Source: CAZJFH01 sp964545205
GTDB lineage: Bacteria; Pseudomonadota; Alphaproteobacteria; Rhodospirillales; Magnetospirillaceae
Assembly (NCBI GenBank): GCA_964545205.1
Contig: CAZJFH010000004.1
Span: forward strand, 1-64,000
DNA length: 64,000 nucleotides
Direction: 5' to 3'
Shown here: positions 7,474-14,637 of the stretch, piece after piece
Layout of the letters: each line of letters starts with the position of its first letter
How positions within the stretch are numbered: position 1 is the stretch's first letter
Translations under genes and position numbers: made by a program
The notes under the pieces: model-generated
What the model saw: the letters and a program-made list of their open reading frames with translations, nothing else
Told to the model about the DNA's origin: nothing
Databases searched by the model: none

Positions 7474-8463
7474 TCACAGCATGCTGGCGAGCACGCGGTC
7501 GGGCGGGTTGTGGCCGTCGACGAAGGTCTTGATGTTGATGATCACCTTCTCGCCCATGTCGACGCGGCCCTCGAGGGTCGCCGAGCCGAGATGCGGCAGC
7601 AGCAGGACGTTGTCGAGCTGCAGCAGCTTCGGATTGATCGCCGGCTCGTGCTCGAACACGTCCAGCGCCGCGCCGGCGAGCTCGCCCTTGGTCAGCATCC
7701 GGGTCAGGGCGTTCTCGTCGATGACCTCGCCGCGGGCGGTGTTGACGACGTAGGCGTGCGGTTGCAGCAGCTTGAGGCGGCGCGCCGACAGCAGGTGATA
7801 GGTCGCCGGCGTGTGCGGGCAGTGGACCGAGATGACGTCCATGCGCGCCAGCATCTGGTCGAGGCTCTCCCAGTAGGTCGCCTCGAGCTCGGACTCGATG
7901 TCCGGGTGCACGCGCTTGCGGTTGTGGTAGTGGATCGACAGGCCGAAGCCGCGGGCGCGCCGCGCCACCGCCTGGCCGATGCGGCCCATGCCGATGATGC
8001 CCAGGCGCTTGCCCCAGATGCGGTGGCCGAGCATGAAGGTCGGCCCCCAGCCGGCCCACTTGCCGGTGCGCACCAGGCGCTCGCCCTCGGCCAGGCGCCG
8101 CGAGACGGCGATGATCATCGCCATCGTCATGTCGGCCGTGTCCTCGGTGAGCACGTCCGGCGTGTTGGTCACGGTGACGCTGCGCTGACGGCAGGTCGCC
8201 AGGTCGATGTGGTCGACGCCGGCGCCGAAATTGGCGATCAGGCGCAGATTGGGACCGGCCTGCGACAGCAGCGTCGCGTCGATGCGGTCGGTCACGGTCG
8301 GCACCAGCACGTCGGCCGTGCGCATGGCGTCGGCCAGCTCGGCCTTGGTCATCGGCGTGTCGTCGTCCCGCAGCCGCGTTTCGAACAGCTCCATCATCCG
8401 GGTCTCTATGACCTCGGGGAGCTTCCGGGTCACGATGACGAGCGGCTTCTTATGGGCTGGCAT
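7474..8463 (-). CDS. D-2-hydroxyacid dehydrogenase (glyoxylate/hydroxypyruvate reductase type)
   Basis: An NAD(P)-dependent D-2-hydroxyacid dehydrogenase of 329 residues, usual length for the family. The cofactor loop GMGRIGQA is at 158-165. The catalytic triad is visible: R244 in NTARGEV, E273 in FEHEP and H291 in LLPHLGSAT. The sequence is closest to the glyoxylate/hydroxypyruvate reductase (GyaR/GhrA) group by these motifs, but formate, lactate and phosphoglycerate relatives share them. The start is the ATG at 8463; the next gene upstream is on the opposite strand, so it has its own promoter within about 140 bp. Confidence 0.88.
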   Translation of the reverse strand: MPAHKKPLVIVTRKLPEVIETRMMELFETRLRDDDTPMTKAELADAMRTADVLVPTVTDRIDATLLSQAGPNLRLIANFGAGVDHIDLATCRQRSVTVTNTPDVLTEDTADMTMAMIIAVSRRLAEGERLVRTGKWAGWGPTFMLGHRIWGKRLGIIGMGRIGQAVARRARGFGLSIHYHNRKRVHPDIESELEATYWESLDQMLARMDVISVHCPHTPATYHLLSARRLKLLQPHAYVVNTARGEVIDENALTRMLTKGELAGAALDVFEHEPAINPKLLQLDNVLLLPHLGSATLEGRVDMGEKVIINIKTFVDGHNPPDRVLASML

Positions 8464-8605
8464 GGCGGCTCCCCCGACTCAGGTTCCGGCTTGGCTCTAC
8501 CAAGACGCCCGCCGCTTGTCCAGAGCGGAAGTGGCGGGGCGCCGCTTGACCGGGGCCGCCGCCCCGCGCAGTATGGCGCCCTTGCCGTCCCGCTTGCCGC
8601 GAGCC

Positions 8606-9109
8606 ATGCCGCCGATCCCACGCCGCCTGATACCGGCCGTCATCGCCGCCGCCCTGCTCGTCCCGGCCGTCGCCTGGGCGCAGGGCGGCAGCGGATTGCC
8701 GGTGCCGCGCTTCGTCAGCCTGCGCTCGGACGAGGTCAATCTGCGCGCCGGGCCGGGCGACCGCTATCCGGTGGAATGGGTCTACCGCCGCCGCGACCTG
8801 CCGGTCGAGGTGATCGCCGAGTTCAACCACTGGCGCAAGATTCGCGACCCCCAGGGCACCGAGGGCTGGGTGCATCAGAGCCTGCTGTCGGGCCGGCGCA
8901 CGGTGACGATCACCGACCAGATGCGGGTGCTGCGGGCCGAGCCGAGCGCGGACGCGCCGGCGGTGGCGCTGCTCGAACCGGGCGTCCTGGCCAAGCTGAT
9001 GCGCTGCCCGCGCGCCGGGCAATTCTGTCGGGTCGAGGCCGGCGGGCACGAGGGATGGCTCGCCCGCGCCGATTTCTGGGGCGTCTATCCCGAGGAATGG
9101 CTGGAGTGA
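8606..9109 (+). CDS. Exported SH3-domain protein
   Basis: A 167-residue protein with a classic signal peptide (PPIPRRLIPAVIAAALLVPAVAWA, cleavage likely after AWA near residue 24). A bacterial SH3-like domain follows (about 35-100), with the signature LRSDEVNLRAGPGDRYPVEWVY and GTEGWVHQSLLSGRRT. A second, weaker SH3-like repeat runs from MRVLRAEPSADAPAV to GWLARADFWG. Such proteins act in the periplasm, probably binding peptidoglycan or partner proteins. An in-frame ATG at 8573 would add 11 residues to the signal peptide; I favour 8606. It converges with irr, ending 9 bp before it. Confidence 0.8.
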   Translation: MPPIPRRLIPAVIAAALLVPAVAWAQGGSGLPVPRFVSLRSDEVNLRAGPGDRYPVEWVYRRRDLPVEVIAEFNHWRKIRDPQGTEGWVHQSLLSGRRTVTITDQMRVLRAEPSADAPAVALLEPGVLAKLMRCPRAGQFCRVEAGGHEGWLARADFWGVYPEEWLE

Positions 9110-9118
9110 CGCGGCGGC

Positions 9119-9532
9119 TCAGCCGTTGACGCGCACGATGACGTCGACGCGGCTGATCGAGGTGCCGGTCGGGGCGTCGGGCACCTTGGCCACCACCACC
9201 ATCTCGCCCGGGATGTCCTCGAGCTTGCCGCTCTTCTCGAAGAAGAAGTGATGGTGGTCCGAGGTGTTGGTGTCGAAATAGGACCGCCCGGCGTCGACCA
9301 CGATCTCGCGCAGCAGCCCGGCCTCGGTGAACTGGTGCAGCGTGTTGTAGACCGTCGCCAGCGACACGCGGATGCTGCTGCCCATCGCCTCCGTGTGCAA
9401 CTGCTCGGCCGTGATGTGCCGGTCGCCGTTCTCGAACAGCAGCTTGGCGAGGGCGAGACGCTGGCGCGTCGGTCGCAGTCCGGCGTTGCGGAGCCGGTCG
9501 AGGAGATGAGTGTAAGGACGCGTGAGCATCAT
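9119..9532 (-). CDS. irr: Iron-response regulator Irr (Fur family)
   Basis: A Fur-family DNA-binding regulator of the Irr type, which in alphaproteobacteria senses haem status and controls haem synthesis and iron uptake. The winged helix spans about residues 10-80, with the recognition-helix sequence SLATVYNTLHQF. The Irr-typical HHH triplet (H93-H95) in NTSDHHHFFFE follows. The usual Fur C-terminal cysteine pairs are absent, as in Irr. The start is MMLTRPY; either of the first two Met codons could be used. It converges on the SH3 gene and is transcribed away from an AT-rich promoter region at 9570-9600. Confidence 0.88.
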   Translation of the reverse strand: MMLTRPYTHLLDRLRNAGLRPTRQRLALAKLLFENGDRHITAEQLHTEAMGSSIRVSLATVYNTLHQFTEAGLLREIVVDAGRSYFDTNTSDHHHFFFEKSGKLEDIPGEMVVVAKVPDAPTGTSISRVDVIVRVNG

Positions 9533-9569
9533 GGCGCCGTTTCCCGGGACGTGATTGGCCGATCAGCTT

Positions 9570-9592
9570 ATACTATTTCACTTCTAATCCAT
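9570..9592 (-). promoter_or_regulatory. AT-rich promoter region of irr with ICE-like half-site
   Basis: On the minus strand this reads ATTAGAAGTGAAATAGTATAA. TTAGAA resembles one half of the iron-control element (TTTAGAA..TTCTAAA) recognised by Irr, and TAGTAT could serve as a -10 box. Only one half-site is seen, so autoregulation is a guess. Confidence 0.3.
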
Positions 9593-9639
9593 ATCGGCCG
9601 CCAGGCAAAGCCTTCATTGTCACAAGCCCGAAAGAATCG

Positions 9640-10224
9640 TCACGGCTCGGCAAACCGGTGGACATGGACGTCGGTGGCGCCATGCCGCTCCAGAATGGCC
9701 GAGGCCCGTTGGGCATGGGCCTCGTCGCGCAGCTTGACGAAGACCAGCACGCCGCCCGCCTCGATCTGGCGCTGCAGCGATTCGGCGCGCGGCTTCTCGA
9801 AGGCGTTCGCCAGCCGCAGGCCCGCCGCCGCCGACGCGCCGCCGGCCAGCACCCCGAGCGCCACCGCCGCCAACGCGGTGCCGCCGGTGGCGAAGGTGAC
9901 GCCGCCGATGGCGACCGCGCCGATGTAGCCGAGCACGCCGCTCAGCGCCCCCTTGCCTTCCATGCGCGATTCCGGCTCGGCCCAGGCGCGGCGCGGCGCG
10001 GTCGGATCGTCCCCTGCGGCGCGGGTGTCCCGGAGACGGTGGCCGAACTTGCTGCTTGCGGTCTGCTCCTCGGCGAGCAGGGTGACCTCGGCGACGTCGA
10101 AGCCACTGCTCAGCAGGTCCTCGACGGCGCGGTCGAGCGCCTCGACGGAATGGAAGGCCCCGACGGCCTCGCGAACCTCGCGCGCCTGCCAGGGCTGGTC
10201 CGGGCTGTGTTGCGGTTGCGCCAT
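9640..10224 (-). CDS. General stress / glycine-zipper-like protein of unknown function
   Basis: A 194-residue protein. The N-terminal part (SVEALDRAVEDLLSSGFDVAEVTLLA, about 25-50) resembles the DUF1269/GSP-13 ferredoxin-like module. A Gly/Ala-rich hydrophobic stretch follows (GALSGVLGYIGAVAIGGVTF and AAVALGVLAGGASAAAG), probably two membrane helices or a glycine zipper. A second FEKPRAESLQRQIEAGGVLVFVKLRD module closes the protein. This layout is common in stress-induced membrane-associated proteins. The ATG at 10224 follows AGGAGGAC, a strong ribosome-binding site. Function is unknown. Confidence 0.65.
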   Translation of the reverse strand: MAQPQHSPDQPWQAREVREAVGAFHSVEALDRAVEDLLSSGFDVAEVTLLAEEQTASSKFGHRLRDTRAAGDDPTAPRRAWAEPESRMEGKGALSGVLGYIGAVAIGGVTFATGGTALAAVALGVLAGGASAAAGLRLANAFEKPRAESLQRQIEAGGVLVFVKLRDEAHAQRASAILERHGATDVHVHRFAEP

Positions 10225-10350
10225 CTCGTCCTCCTGTCGCCCCGATCGACTCCCTTTCGATATGGCGCCGGCCGGCGCCGGTTGAAGGCGTCGCGGCCTG
10301 CGCAAATGGCGGAAAAGGGCTCGTCGCGGATCGGCGGGGACGCCAGACCG

Positions 10351-10377
10351 AAAAAAGGACCGGCGCGAGGCCGGTCC
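10351..10377 (-). terminator. Rho-independent terminator of the glycosyltransferase pair
   Basis: On the minus strand GGACCGGC, a CTCGC loop and GCCGGTCC form a perfect 8-bp stem followed directly by six T. It lies 64 bp after the end of the DUF2064 gene and ahead of the stress-protein gene on the same strand. Confidence 0.9.
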
Positions 10378-10440
10378 AGTTGGCAGGGAGGTATCGGCGC
10401 ATGCCATCCCGGGGATGTCATGCCCCGGTGCGCTAACGCG

Positions 10441-11052
10441 TCACCTGCGCGAATGGTTCCGACCCCCGACGGCCCCGCCGGCCCGCCGCAGCGCCGCGGC
10501 GTCGTCGACGTCCTCGAGCGTCTCGAGCAGCGCCACGCGGCGGCCGCGCAGGTTGGCCAGCACGTCGGCCAGGGCGTGCGGGCTCGACCACCGCACGCCG
10601 CGATAGGGCCGCCACGGCGGCCTGCGGCGGCGCCAGCCGACCAGCCAGAAGCCGCCGTCGGCCGCCGGGCCGAACACCGCCTCGGCCCCCGCCGCCAGCG
10701 CCGCGAAGGCCTCTTCGACATGGCGCCGCGACAGGCCGGGGACGTCGGTGCCGACGATCACCACCGGACCGGCCGGCAGCCGCGGCACCGGCCGCTGCAT
10801 GCGCGCGCCGATGTCGCCGCGGCCCTGGCCGAGGCGCGTCCAGCCGCGCGCCCAGCCCGGCGGCGGCCGGCCGCGCTCGGGCGTCAGCGCCAGCCGGCAG
10901 GTCCAGCGCCGGTCGCGCAGCCGGCCGAGCACGGCGCCCGAGGCGGCGCGATAGAACCGCCAGGCCGCGACGTCGCCGATCCCGGCCGCCAGCCGCCGCT
11001 TGACGCCGAGCCGCGGCAGCCGCGCGAACACCACCAGATGGCCGCGGATCAT
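10441..11052 (-). CDS. TIGR04282-type (DUF2064) arsenosugar-biosynthesis glycosyltransferase
   Basis: A 203-residue GT-A-like protein of the DUF2064 family, often paired with a TIGR04283 glycosyltransferase. Seen: the opening VVFARLPRLGVKRRLA, VVIVGTDVPGLSRRHVEEAF (nucleotide/metal region), and AVFGPAADGGFWLVGW. Members are associated by context with arsenosugar synthesis; no arsenic gene is visible here. Its ATG overlaps the stop of the upstream glycosyltransferase by 4 nt (ATGA), so the two are translationally coupled. The reading frame continues upstream, but the start at 11052 matches the family. Confidence 0.8.
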   Translation of the reverse strand: MIRGHLVVFARLPRLGVKRRLAAGIGDVAAWRFYRAASGAVLGRLRDRRWTCRLALTPERGRPPPGWARGWTRLGQGRGDIGARMQRPVPRLPAGPVVIVGTDVPGLSRRHVEEAFAALAAGAEAVFGPAADGGFWLVGWRRRRPPWRPYRGVRWSSPHALADVLANLRGRRVALLETLEDVDDAAALRRAGGAVGGRNHSRR

Positions 11053-11720
11053 CGGTAGAGCCGCGCCAGGACGGTCGGCGGCACCCCGGCGAAGTAGAGA
11101 CCGAGCAGGCCGAGATTGAGCGCCGGCCGCAGCAGCCAGCCGCCCTGGCGGTAGCGCTCGGCCGAGGTGACGGCGGCGGCGTCGAGCGCCACCAGGCGCT
11201 TGGCGCCGAGGCGGCGGGCGAGGTCGACGTCCTCCATCAGCGCCAGCGGCCGGTAGCCGCCGATCCTGTCGTACAGGCGCCGCGCGATCAGCAGGCCCTG
11301 GTCGCCGTAGGGCAGCGCGAAGCGGCGGCAGCGCCAGGCGACCAGGCGCTCGATCCGGCGGGCCGCCGGCGCGGCGTCGTCGAGGGCGAAGCGGAAATAG
11401 CCGACGCGGCCGCGATTGGCGGGATCGGCCATGAAGTCGGCGGCGACGCCGCCCCAACCCGGGGCCGGGACGGTGTCGGCGTGCAGGAACAACAGCCAGT
11501 CGCCGCCCGCGGCGGCGGCGCCGGCGGCGAGCTGGCCGCCGCGTCCGGGCGCCGCGGCGAGGACGCGGGCGCCGTGCTGCTCGGCCAGCGCGGCGGTGAA
11601 GTCGCGCGAGCCGCCGTCGACCACCAGCACCTCGCGCTCGATGCCGGCGCCGCGCAGCCCCGCCAGCGTGCGCGGCAGCGTGGCGGCGGCGTTCAGGGTC
11701 GGGATGACGATGCTCAGCAT
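11049..11720 (-). CDS. TIGR04283-type glycosyltransferase family 2
   Basis: A 223-residue family-2 glycosyltransferase. The nucleotide-sugar fold begins with LSIVIPTLNAAATL; VLVVDGGSRD and WLLFLHADTVPAP (DxD-like) are the donor-binding motifs; ALMEDVDLARRL holds the ED motif. This matches the TIGR04283 group that accompanies DUF2064 proteins in a two-gene unit. The start MLSIVIP was chosen over an upstream in-frame Met at 11774 because the fold begins there. The sugar donor and acceptor are unknown. Confidence 0.82.
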   Translation of the reverse strand: MLSIVIPTLNAAATLPRTLAGLRGAGIEREVLVVDGGSRDFTAALAEQHGARVLAAAPGRGGQLAAGAAAAGGDWLLFLHADTVPAPGWGGVAADFMADPANRGRVGYFRFALDDAAPAARRIERLVAWRCRRFALPYGDQGLLIARRLYDRIGGYRPLALMEDVDLARRLGAKRLVALDAAAVTSAERYRQGGWLLRPALNLGLLGLYFAGVPPTVLARLYR

Positions 11721-11867
11721 GCGGCGGCGGCCTGCCAGGGGCGCCGAGGCGCCGGACCGCTGGAGCTGATGCATATCCCGCAGCGGTTGTCAATCCCCAG
11801 CTCTTGGGAGGGCAGAGCCTCGGGCATATCGCCTATTCCTTGTCCGGGACCTAGTGGGGAAAACATC

Positions 11868-12065
11868 ATGAAGCCCGAAACGCCGGCATCCAACGCACTC
11901 GCCATTCACCAGAGCCTCGAATACCTCTATCGCGAGGCGCTCGCCACCGACATGCATCTGGTCGCGCATCTGATCGGCGCGGCGTCGGAGGCGGCCAAGC
12001 AGTTCGCCGAGAGCCGCGCCGGCACCAACGTGGTGCCGTTCACGCCGCGCCAGCTCGAGGCCTGA
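11868..12065 (+). CDS. Small protein of unknown function (65 aa)
   Basis: Begins at an ATG preceded by GTGGGGAAAACATC. The sequence MKPETPASNALAIHQSLEYL is followed by REALATDMHLVAHLIGAASEAA, which looks like a single amphipathic helix pair, and the C terminus is NVVPFTPRQLEA. No family is recognised, but codon use and the start context support a real gene. It is isolated between the divergent glycosyltransferases and the convergent GIY-YIG gene. Confidence 0.6.
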   Translation: MKPETPASNALAIHQSLEYLYREALATDMHLVAHLIGAASEAAKQFAESRAGTNVVPFTPRQLEA

Positions 12066-12075
12066 GCCGGCGCGC

Positions 12076-12339
12076 TCACGCCTCGGCGAGGCCGGCCTTC
12101 AGCCGACGCTTGAAGCGGTCGTCCCGCTTGATCGCGGCCTCCCGGGCCGCCGCCTCGGTGCGCGACAACGGCCCTTCCTGATGAACGCAGATCCAGGGTC
12201 CGCGGCCGCGCGTGAACTTCGCGCCGCCGGCCCGCAGCCCGTTGTGCCGCTCGACGCGCAGCCCGACGTCCTTGGCGATGCCGGTATAGGCGACGCCGGC
12301 CGGGTTGACGATCACGTAGACGTACCAGGCGTCGGTCAT
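12076..12339 (-). CDS. GIY-YIG nuclease-domain protein (UPF0213/YhbQ type)
   Basis: An 87-residue stand-alone GIY-YIG domain. The signature strands are WYVYVIVNPAGVAYTGIAKD (the YVYV...YTGIA form of GIY-YIG), followed by RVERHNGLRAGGAKFTRGRG, where the conserved Arg and the H-N motif sit, and REAAIKR-D with the charged helix. Stand-alone members are proposed to act on DNA, though many lack demonstrated nuclease activity. The ATG at 12339 (MTDAWYVYV) is preferred to an in-frame Met seven residues upstream. It ends 10 bp after the small-protein gene, which converges on it. Confidence 0.82.
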   Translation of the reverse strand: MTDAWYVYVIVNPAGVAYTGIAKDVGLRVERHNGLRAGGAKFTRGRGPWICVHQEGPLSRTEAAAREAAIKRDDRFKRRLKAGLAEA

Positions 12340-12363
12340 GGGCGGCGGCGATGCGAACACTCT

Positions 12364-12687
12364 CTATGCCAGTCCGAGAAAGACGATGACGGCGCGTTCC
12401 AGCCGGACCATGTGCTCCGATTCGAGCACCCCGATGCGCTCGCCCAGTCGCGCCTTCGGAACCGTCGTCATCTTGTCCGCCATGAGTCGCGAGGTGGCGC
12501 GCAGGCCGTTCCGCTCCGTCGGCTCGACGACCAGGCGAAACAACGGCGCCTCGGTTTCGTCACTGGTGAAGACGCAGACCGTCAGGGACGTCGTCGCGTC
12601 GAAACGGTCGTCCTGCAGGATGACGGCCGGACGCGGCTTGCCGGCGTAACCCGCCCCGGACACCGTCCATATCTCACCGCGCCTCAC
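12364..12687 (-). CDS. PemK/MazF-family toxin
   Basis: A 107-residue MazF/PemK-type toxin, expected to be a sequence-specific mRNA endonuclease held in check by the adjoining antitoxin. Family features: MRRGEIWTVSG (the RGEI/W strand), KPRPAVILQDDRFD, TSLTVCVFTS and the late LERAVIVFLGLA strand. It starts with GTG at 12687, overlapping the antitoxin gene by 14 bp, the usual antitoxin-first arrangement. A degraded relative of its 3' end lies at 13030-13119. Confidence 0.9.
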   Translation of the reverse strand: MRRGEIWTVSGAGYAGKPRPAVILQDDRFDATTSLTVCVFTSDETEAPLFRLVVEPTERNGLRATSRLMADKMTTVPKARLGERIGVLESEHMVRLERAVIVFLGLA

Positions 12688-12907
12688 CCGCCTCGTCCTC
12701 CGAGACGGCGTCGATGAACGCCTGGTCCTCGTCGGCGTGCCGGCTGCGGGCGACGGCCAGCGACTGCCGGTGCGCTTCGGCGACGAACGCGGCGCCGCGC
12801 GTGTCGGGCACCCAGATCTGAACGGGCCGCAAGCCCTTGGCGCGCATGCGCTGGCGATAGCTCCGCACCTTTTCGCGCGAACCCGGCCCGCCGTTCGCAG
12901 TGGTCAT
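12674..12907 (-). CDS. MazE-type antitoxin (DUF3018)
   Basis: A 77-residue antitoxin. The N-terminal half REKVRSYRQRMRAKGLRPVQIWVPDTR is characteristic of the DUF3018 group paired with PemK/MazF toxins. The C-terminal half, rich in Glu/Asp (HADEDQAFIDAVSEDEAGEAR), is the likely toxin-binding and intrinsically unstructured part. The ATG at 12907 is preceded by GGGAGG. It is the first gene of the pair and probably represses its own promoter. Confidence 0.85.
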   Translation of the reverse strand: MTTANGGPGSREKVRSYRQRMRAKGLRPVQIWVPDTRGAAFVAEAHRQSLAVARSRHADEDQAFIDAVSEDEAGEAR

Positions 12908-12923
12908 CGCAGACCTCCCGGTC

Positions 12924-12937
12924 GGTTACATGTAACC
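12924..12937. promoter_or_regulatory. Palindromic operator candidate for mazEF
   Basis: GGTTACATGTAACC is a perfect 14-bp palindrome centred about 23 bp upstream of the antitoxin start. Toxin-antitoxin promoters are usually autoregulated through such sites, so this is the likely operator. Confidence 0.6.
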
Positions 12938-12989
12938 TATGCGCCGGGCGGCGGCGAAGCAAGGGCGGGGAAAAGGTTTGGTCGCGAAA

Positions 12990-13006
12990 GGAAATTGGCG
13001 GAGGGG
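12990..13006. repeat. Direct repeat copy 1 (distal attachment site of tRNA-Ser island)
   Basis: GGAAATTGGCGGAGGGG, identical over 17 bp to 14621-14637, where it covers the 3' end of tRNA-Ser. Flanking bases differ on both sides. This copy has no tRNA body next to it, as expected for the distal junction of an element inserted at a tRNA 3' end. Confidence 0.8.
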
Positions 13007-13029
13007 AGGCGACGGAGATCGAAATGCTC

Positions 13030-13119
13030 CTCTACCCCAGTCTTAAAATCACCACGAAACACTACGACGGCACGTTCCAGCCCGACCAGCGCCCTTATTC
13101 CAGAACACAGCCCGCTCAC
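13030..13119 (-). pseudogene. 3' remnant of a second PemK/MazF-type toxin gene
   Basis: On the minus strand the segment encodes IRALVGLERAVVVFRGDF, which matches SEHMVRLERAVIVFLGLA at the end of the intact toxin 650 bp away, and the DNA is also similar (shared ACGGCxCGTTCCAGCCxGACCA). No start or N-terminal domain is present, and the frame runs on past the normal end. It lies just inside the island, next to the distal repeat. Confidence 0.6.
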
Positions 13120-13176
13120 TCAGTTGACCTATTCCCGGAAAACAATTTGAGGTGGAGTCCGTGGCAGTCAGGGGAG

Positions 13177-13305
13177 ATGGACATAAAACGCTGCAAGTTC
13201 ACCGAGGAGCAGATCACCGGAATTCTGAGGAGCAGGAAGTCGGCCCACTTAGCAGTGAATGTTTTTCGCAGGCACAGCATCCGAGATGCCAAACTCCTTC
13301 AATAA
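13177..13305 (+). pseudogene. IS3-family transposase OrfA N-terminal remnant
   Basis: The 42-codon frame begins MDIKRCKFTEEQITGILRS, the hallmark start of IS3-type OrfA (K-x-KFTEEQI-x-GIL). Later RRHSIRDAK resembles the helix-turn-helix RRHGISDAT, then the frame stops. OrfB and the rest of OrfA are absent. It is a leftover of an insertion sequence within the island. Confidence 0.65.
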
Positions 13306-13337
13306 ATAAGCATTGATATCAGGCCCAAAAAATCTGA

Positions 13338-13613
13338 ACATGGACAGCGTTAGCTGGCTCGGATGGTTGCCAAGCAAATTTGGCCTTCCATGATCTACCT
13401 GGAGCGACCCGATTGAAACTGTGTGGCGTTCGTAACAGCGGCGAGCCACTGCGTCTCGCGAATGTTGAGCCTCTCTATGGATTCGCGGCGGAGGCAGCCA
13501 AGGGAGGCCAGCAAATTAAAGTATGGACCAAGCTCGCGCTGACCTCAGATCAGCCGCTATTTCACAGATTAGCTGAAAGTTTTGCGGGCGTAATTAACCA
13601 TATGGCTCAGTAA
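13338..13613 (+). pseudogene. Open frame upstream of and in frame with the HEPN-like gene
   Basis: Following a TGA at 13335, this frame runs to a TAA at 13611-13613 and then continues, still in the same frame, into the HEPN-like gene. It encodes a plausible sequence (GATRLKLCGVRNSGEPLRLA, WTKLALTSDQPLFHRLAESFAGVINHMAQ) but has no ATG start; the first possible start is TTG at 13380. It may be the 5' part of one gene broken by a nonsense change, or unrelated. No family is recognised. The segment 13306-13337 holds nothing I can support. Confidence 0.35.
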
Positions 13614-13652
13614 TCTGGCGCGACCGTAAATTTAAATCGTACAAACACGATT

Positions 13653-14570
13653 TTGCTAATATTGAAGCCAGATGCAACCGCTGAACTTTGGCTTGATACA
13701 GCGGCAGTCAGCATCAAGTGTGCAGTTAAACGCACGATAGCCCCTGGGTCCGCTGTGCTTTCGAATGACGTAGTTGACGTTGTCGGCATGACTTTTCCTT
13801 GCGTTTCCTTTGGCGCGGCCGACAGGGTTCTATGCCTATTTCGGCAAGATTGGCGCTTTGGCTTTGCATTCGATATGAATCCGGATGGCAAGTTCAATCC
13901 TGACGAATTCGCAAGTACATTAGGCACTCTGTACCGCGAACTGCGTTACAAGCACCTGTACGATGCGCTCAGCAACCAGGAACTATTCGATCGCTTGGTG
14001 AGTGCAGGTTGGTTTCCTTTTGCGGAGATTATTACTGCAGAGTTCAGGGACATCCTGCGCCATTGTGAGGCTGGCTTCGACCTAGCCGAGACAGAAGACC
14101 AAATTGTCGCCAAATTCGATGCTCTTCGTGTGCAGCAGATTATCGAACGATGGGTCGCTAAGCCGCATTTCGCGGCGCGGGCCGACTTGTTGAGGGCCGC
14201 TATAACGGCTTTTGCCAATAGAGAGCCAATCGCGGTTATAAAAATTTTACTCACAGAAATTGAGGGTGTGCTTAACGATGCATATCGTGCGACCCATGGC
14301 GGACGGAGTGCAAAGCTGAAGGATCTGCTGGCCTTTGCTGAAGCATCTGCCGAGCGCAAGGCGGGAACGGTAAGCAGCTTGCTATTCCCAAGAGCGTTCG
14401 GCCGATATTTGCGAGAGCACACCTTCGCGAACTTCGACCCTGACGCTCGAACAGGAACGGCGGGCTCTCGGCATGCGGTCGGCCATGGCGCAGCGCCTCA
14501 AGAAAGCTACACCATGCCGCGCGCCTTGCAGGCAATTCTCACGTTCGATCAGCTTGCTTTCTACACTTGA
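13653..14570 (+). CDS. Protein with C-terminal HEPN-like RX4H motif, possible defence RNase
   Basis: A 305-residue protein with codon use unlike the neighbours. The last 35 residues begin GSRHAVGHGA (R273, H278) and continue through PRALQAILTFDQLAFY. R-x4-H followed by a hydrophobic helix is the catalytic pattern of HEPN RNase domains, which occur in toxins and phage-defence proteins. The helical region before it (LRAAITAFANREPIAVIKILL) fits a helical bundle. The first available start is TTG at 13653; the same frame continues upstream beyond a TAA, so the N terminus may be truncated. Function is inferred from the motif and island setting only. Confidence 0.5.
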   Translation: MLILKPDATAELWLDTAAVSIKCAVKRTIAPGSAVLSNDVVDVVGMTFPCVSFGAADRVLCLFRQDWRFGFAFDMNPDGKFNPDEFASTLGTLYRELRYKHLYDALSNQELFDRLVSAGWFPFAEIITAEFRDILRHCEAGFDLAETEDQIVAKFDALRVQQIIERWVAKPHFAARADLLRAAITAFANREPIAVIKILLTEIEGVLNDAYRATHGGRSAKLKDLLAFAEASAERKAGTVSSLLFPRAFGRYLREHTFANFDPDARTGTAGSRHAVGHGAAPQESYTMPRALQAILTFDQLAFYT

Positions 14571-14620
14571 CCCGACCGGCTTAAAGCGAGCGCGAATCTG
14601 CGAGCTACGGAAAACGACAG

Positions 14621-14637
14621 GGAAATTGGCGGAGGGG
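14621..14637. repeat. Direct repeat copy 2 (attachment site within tRNA-Ser 3' end)
   Basis: GGAAATTGGCGGAGGGG. On the minus strand it reads through the acceptor-stem 3' half, the discriminator and the encoded CCA of tRNA-Ser, then into six flanking bases. It preserves the tRNA sequence, as integration at a tRNA 3' end requires. Confidence 0.8.

Larger units (their letters stand above)
12990..14637. mobile_element. Remnant genomic island at tRNA-Ser
   Basis: A 1.65-kb segment between two 17-bp direct repeats, one being the tRNA-Ser(GGA) 3' end. From about 13030 the interior is visibly AT-richer than the rest of the window and holds a toxin remnant, an IS3-type orfA remnant, a broken frame and a HEPN-like gene. 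No integrase is left, so it appears to be a decayed or deleted island that cannot mobilise itself. Confidence 0.7.

Noticed and set aside
13249..13449. A 66-codon minus-strand frame in the island
   Set aside because: No family resemblance and no ribosome-binding site; it lies across plus-strand remnants and cannot be supported.
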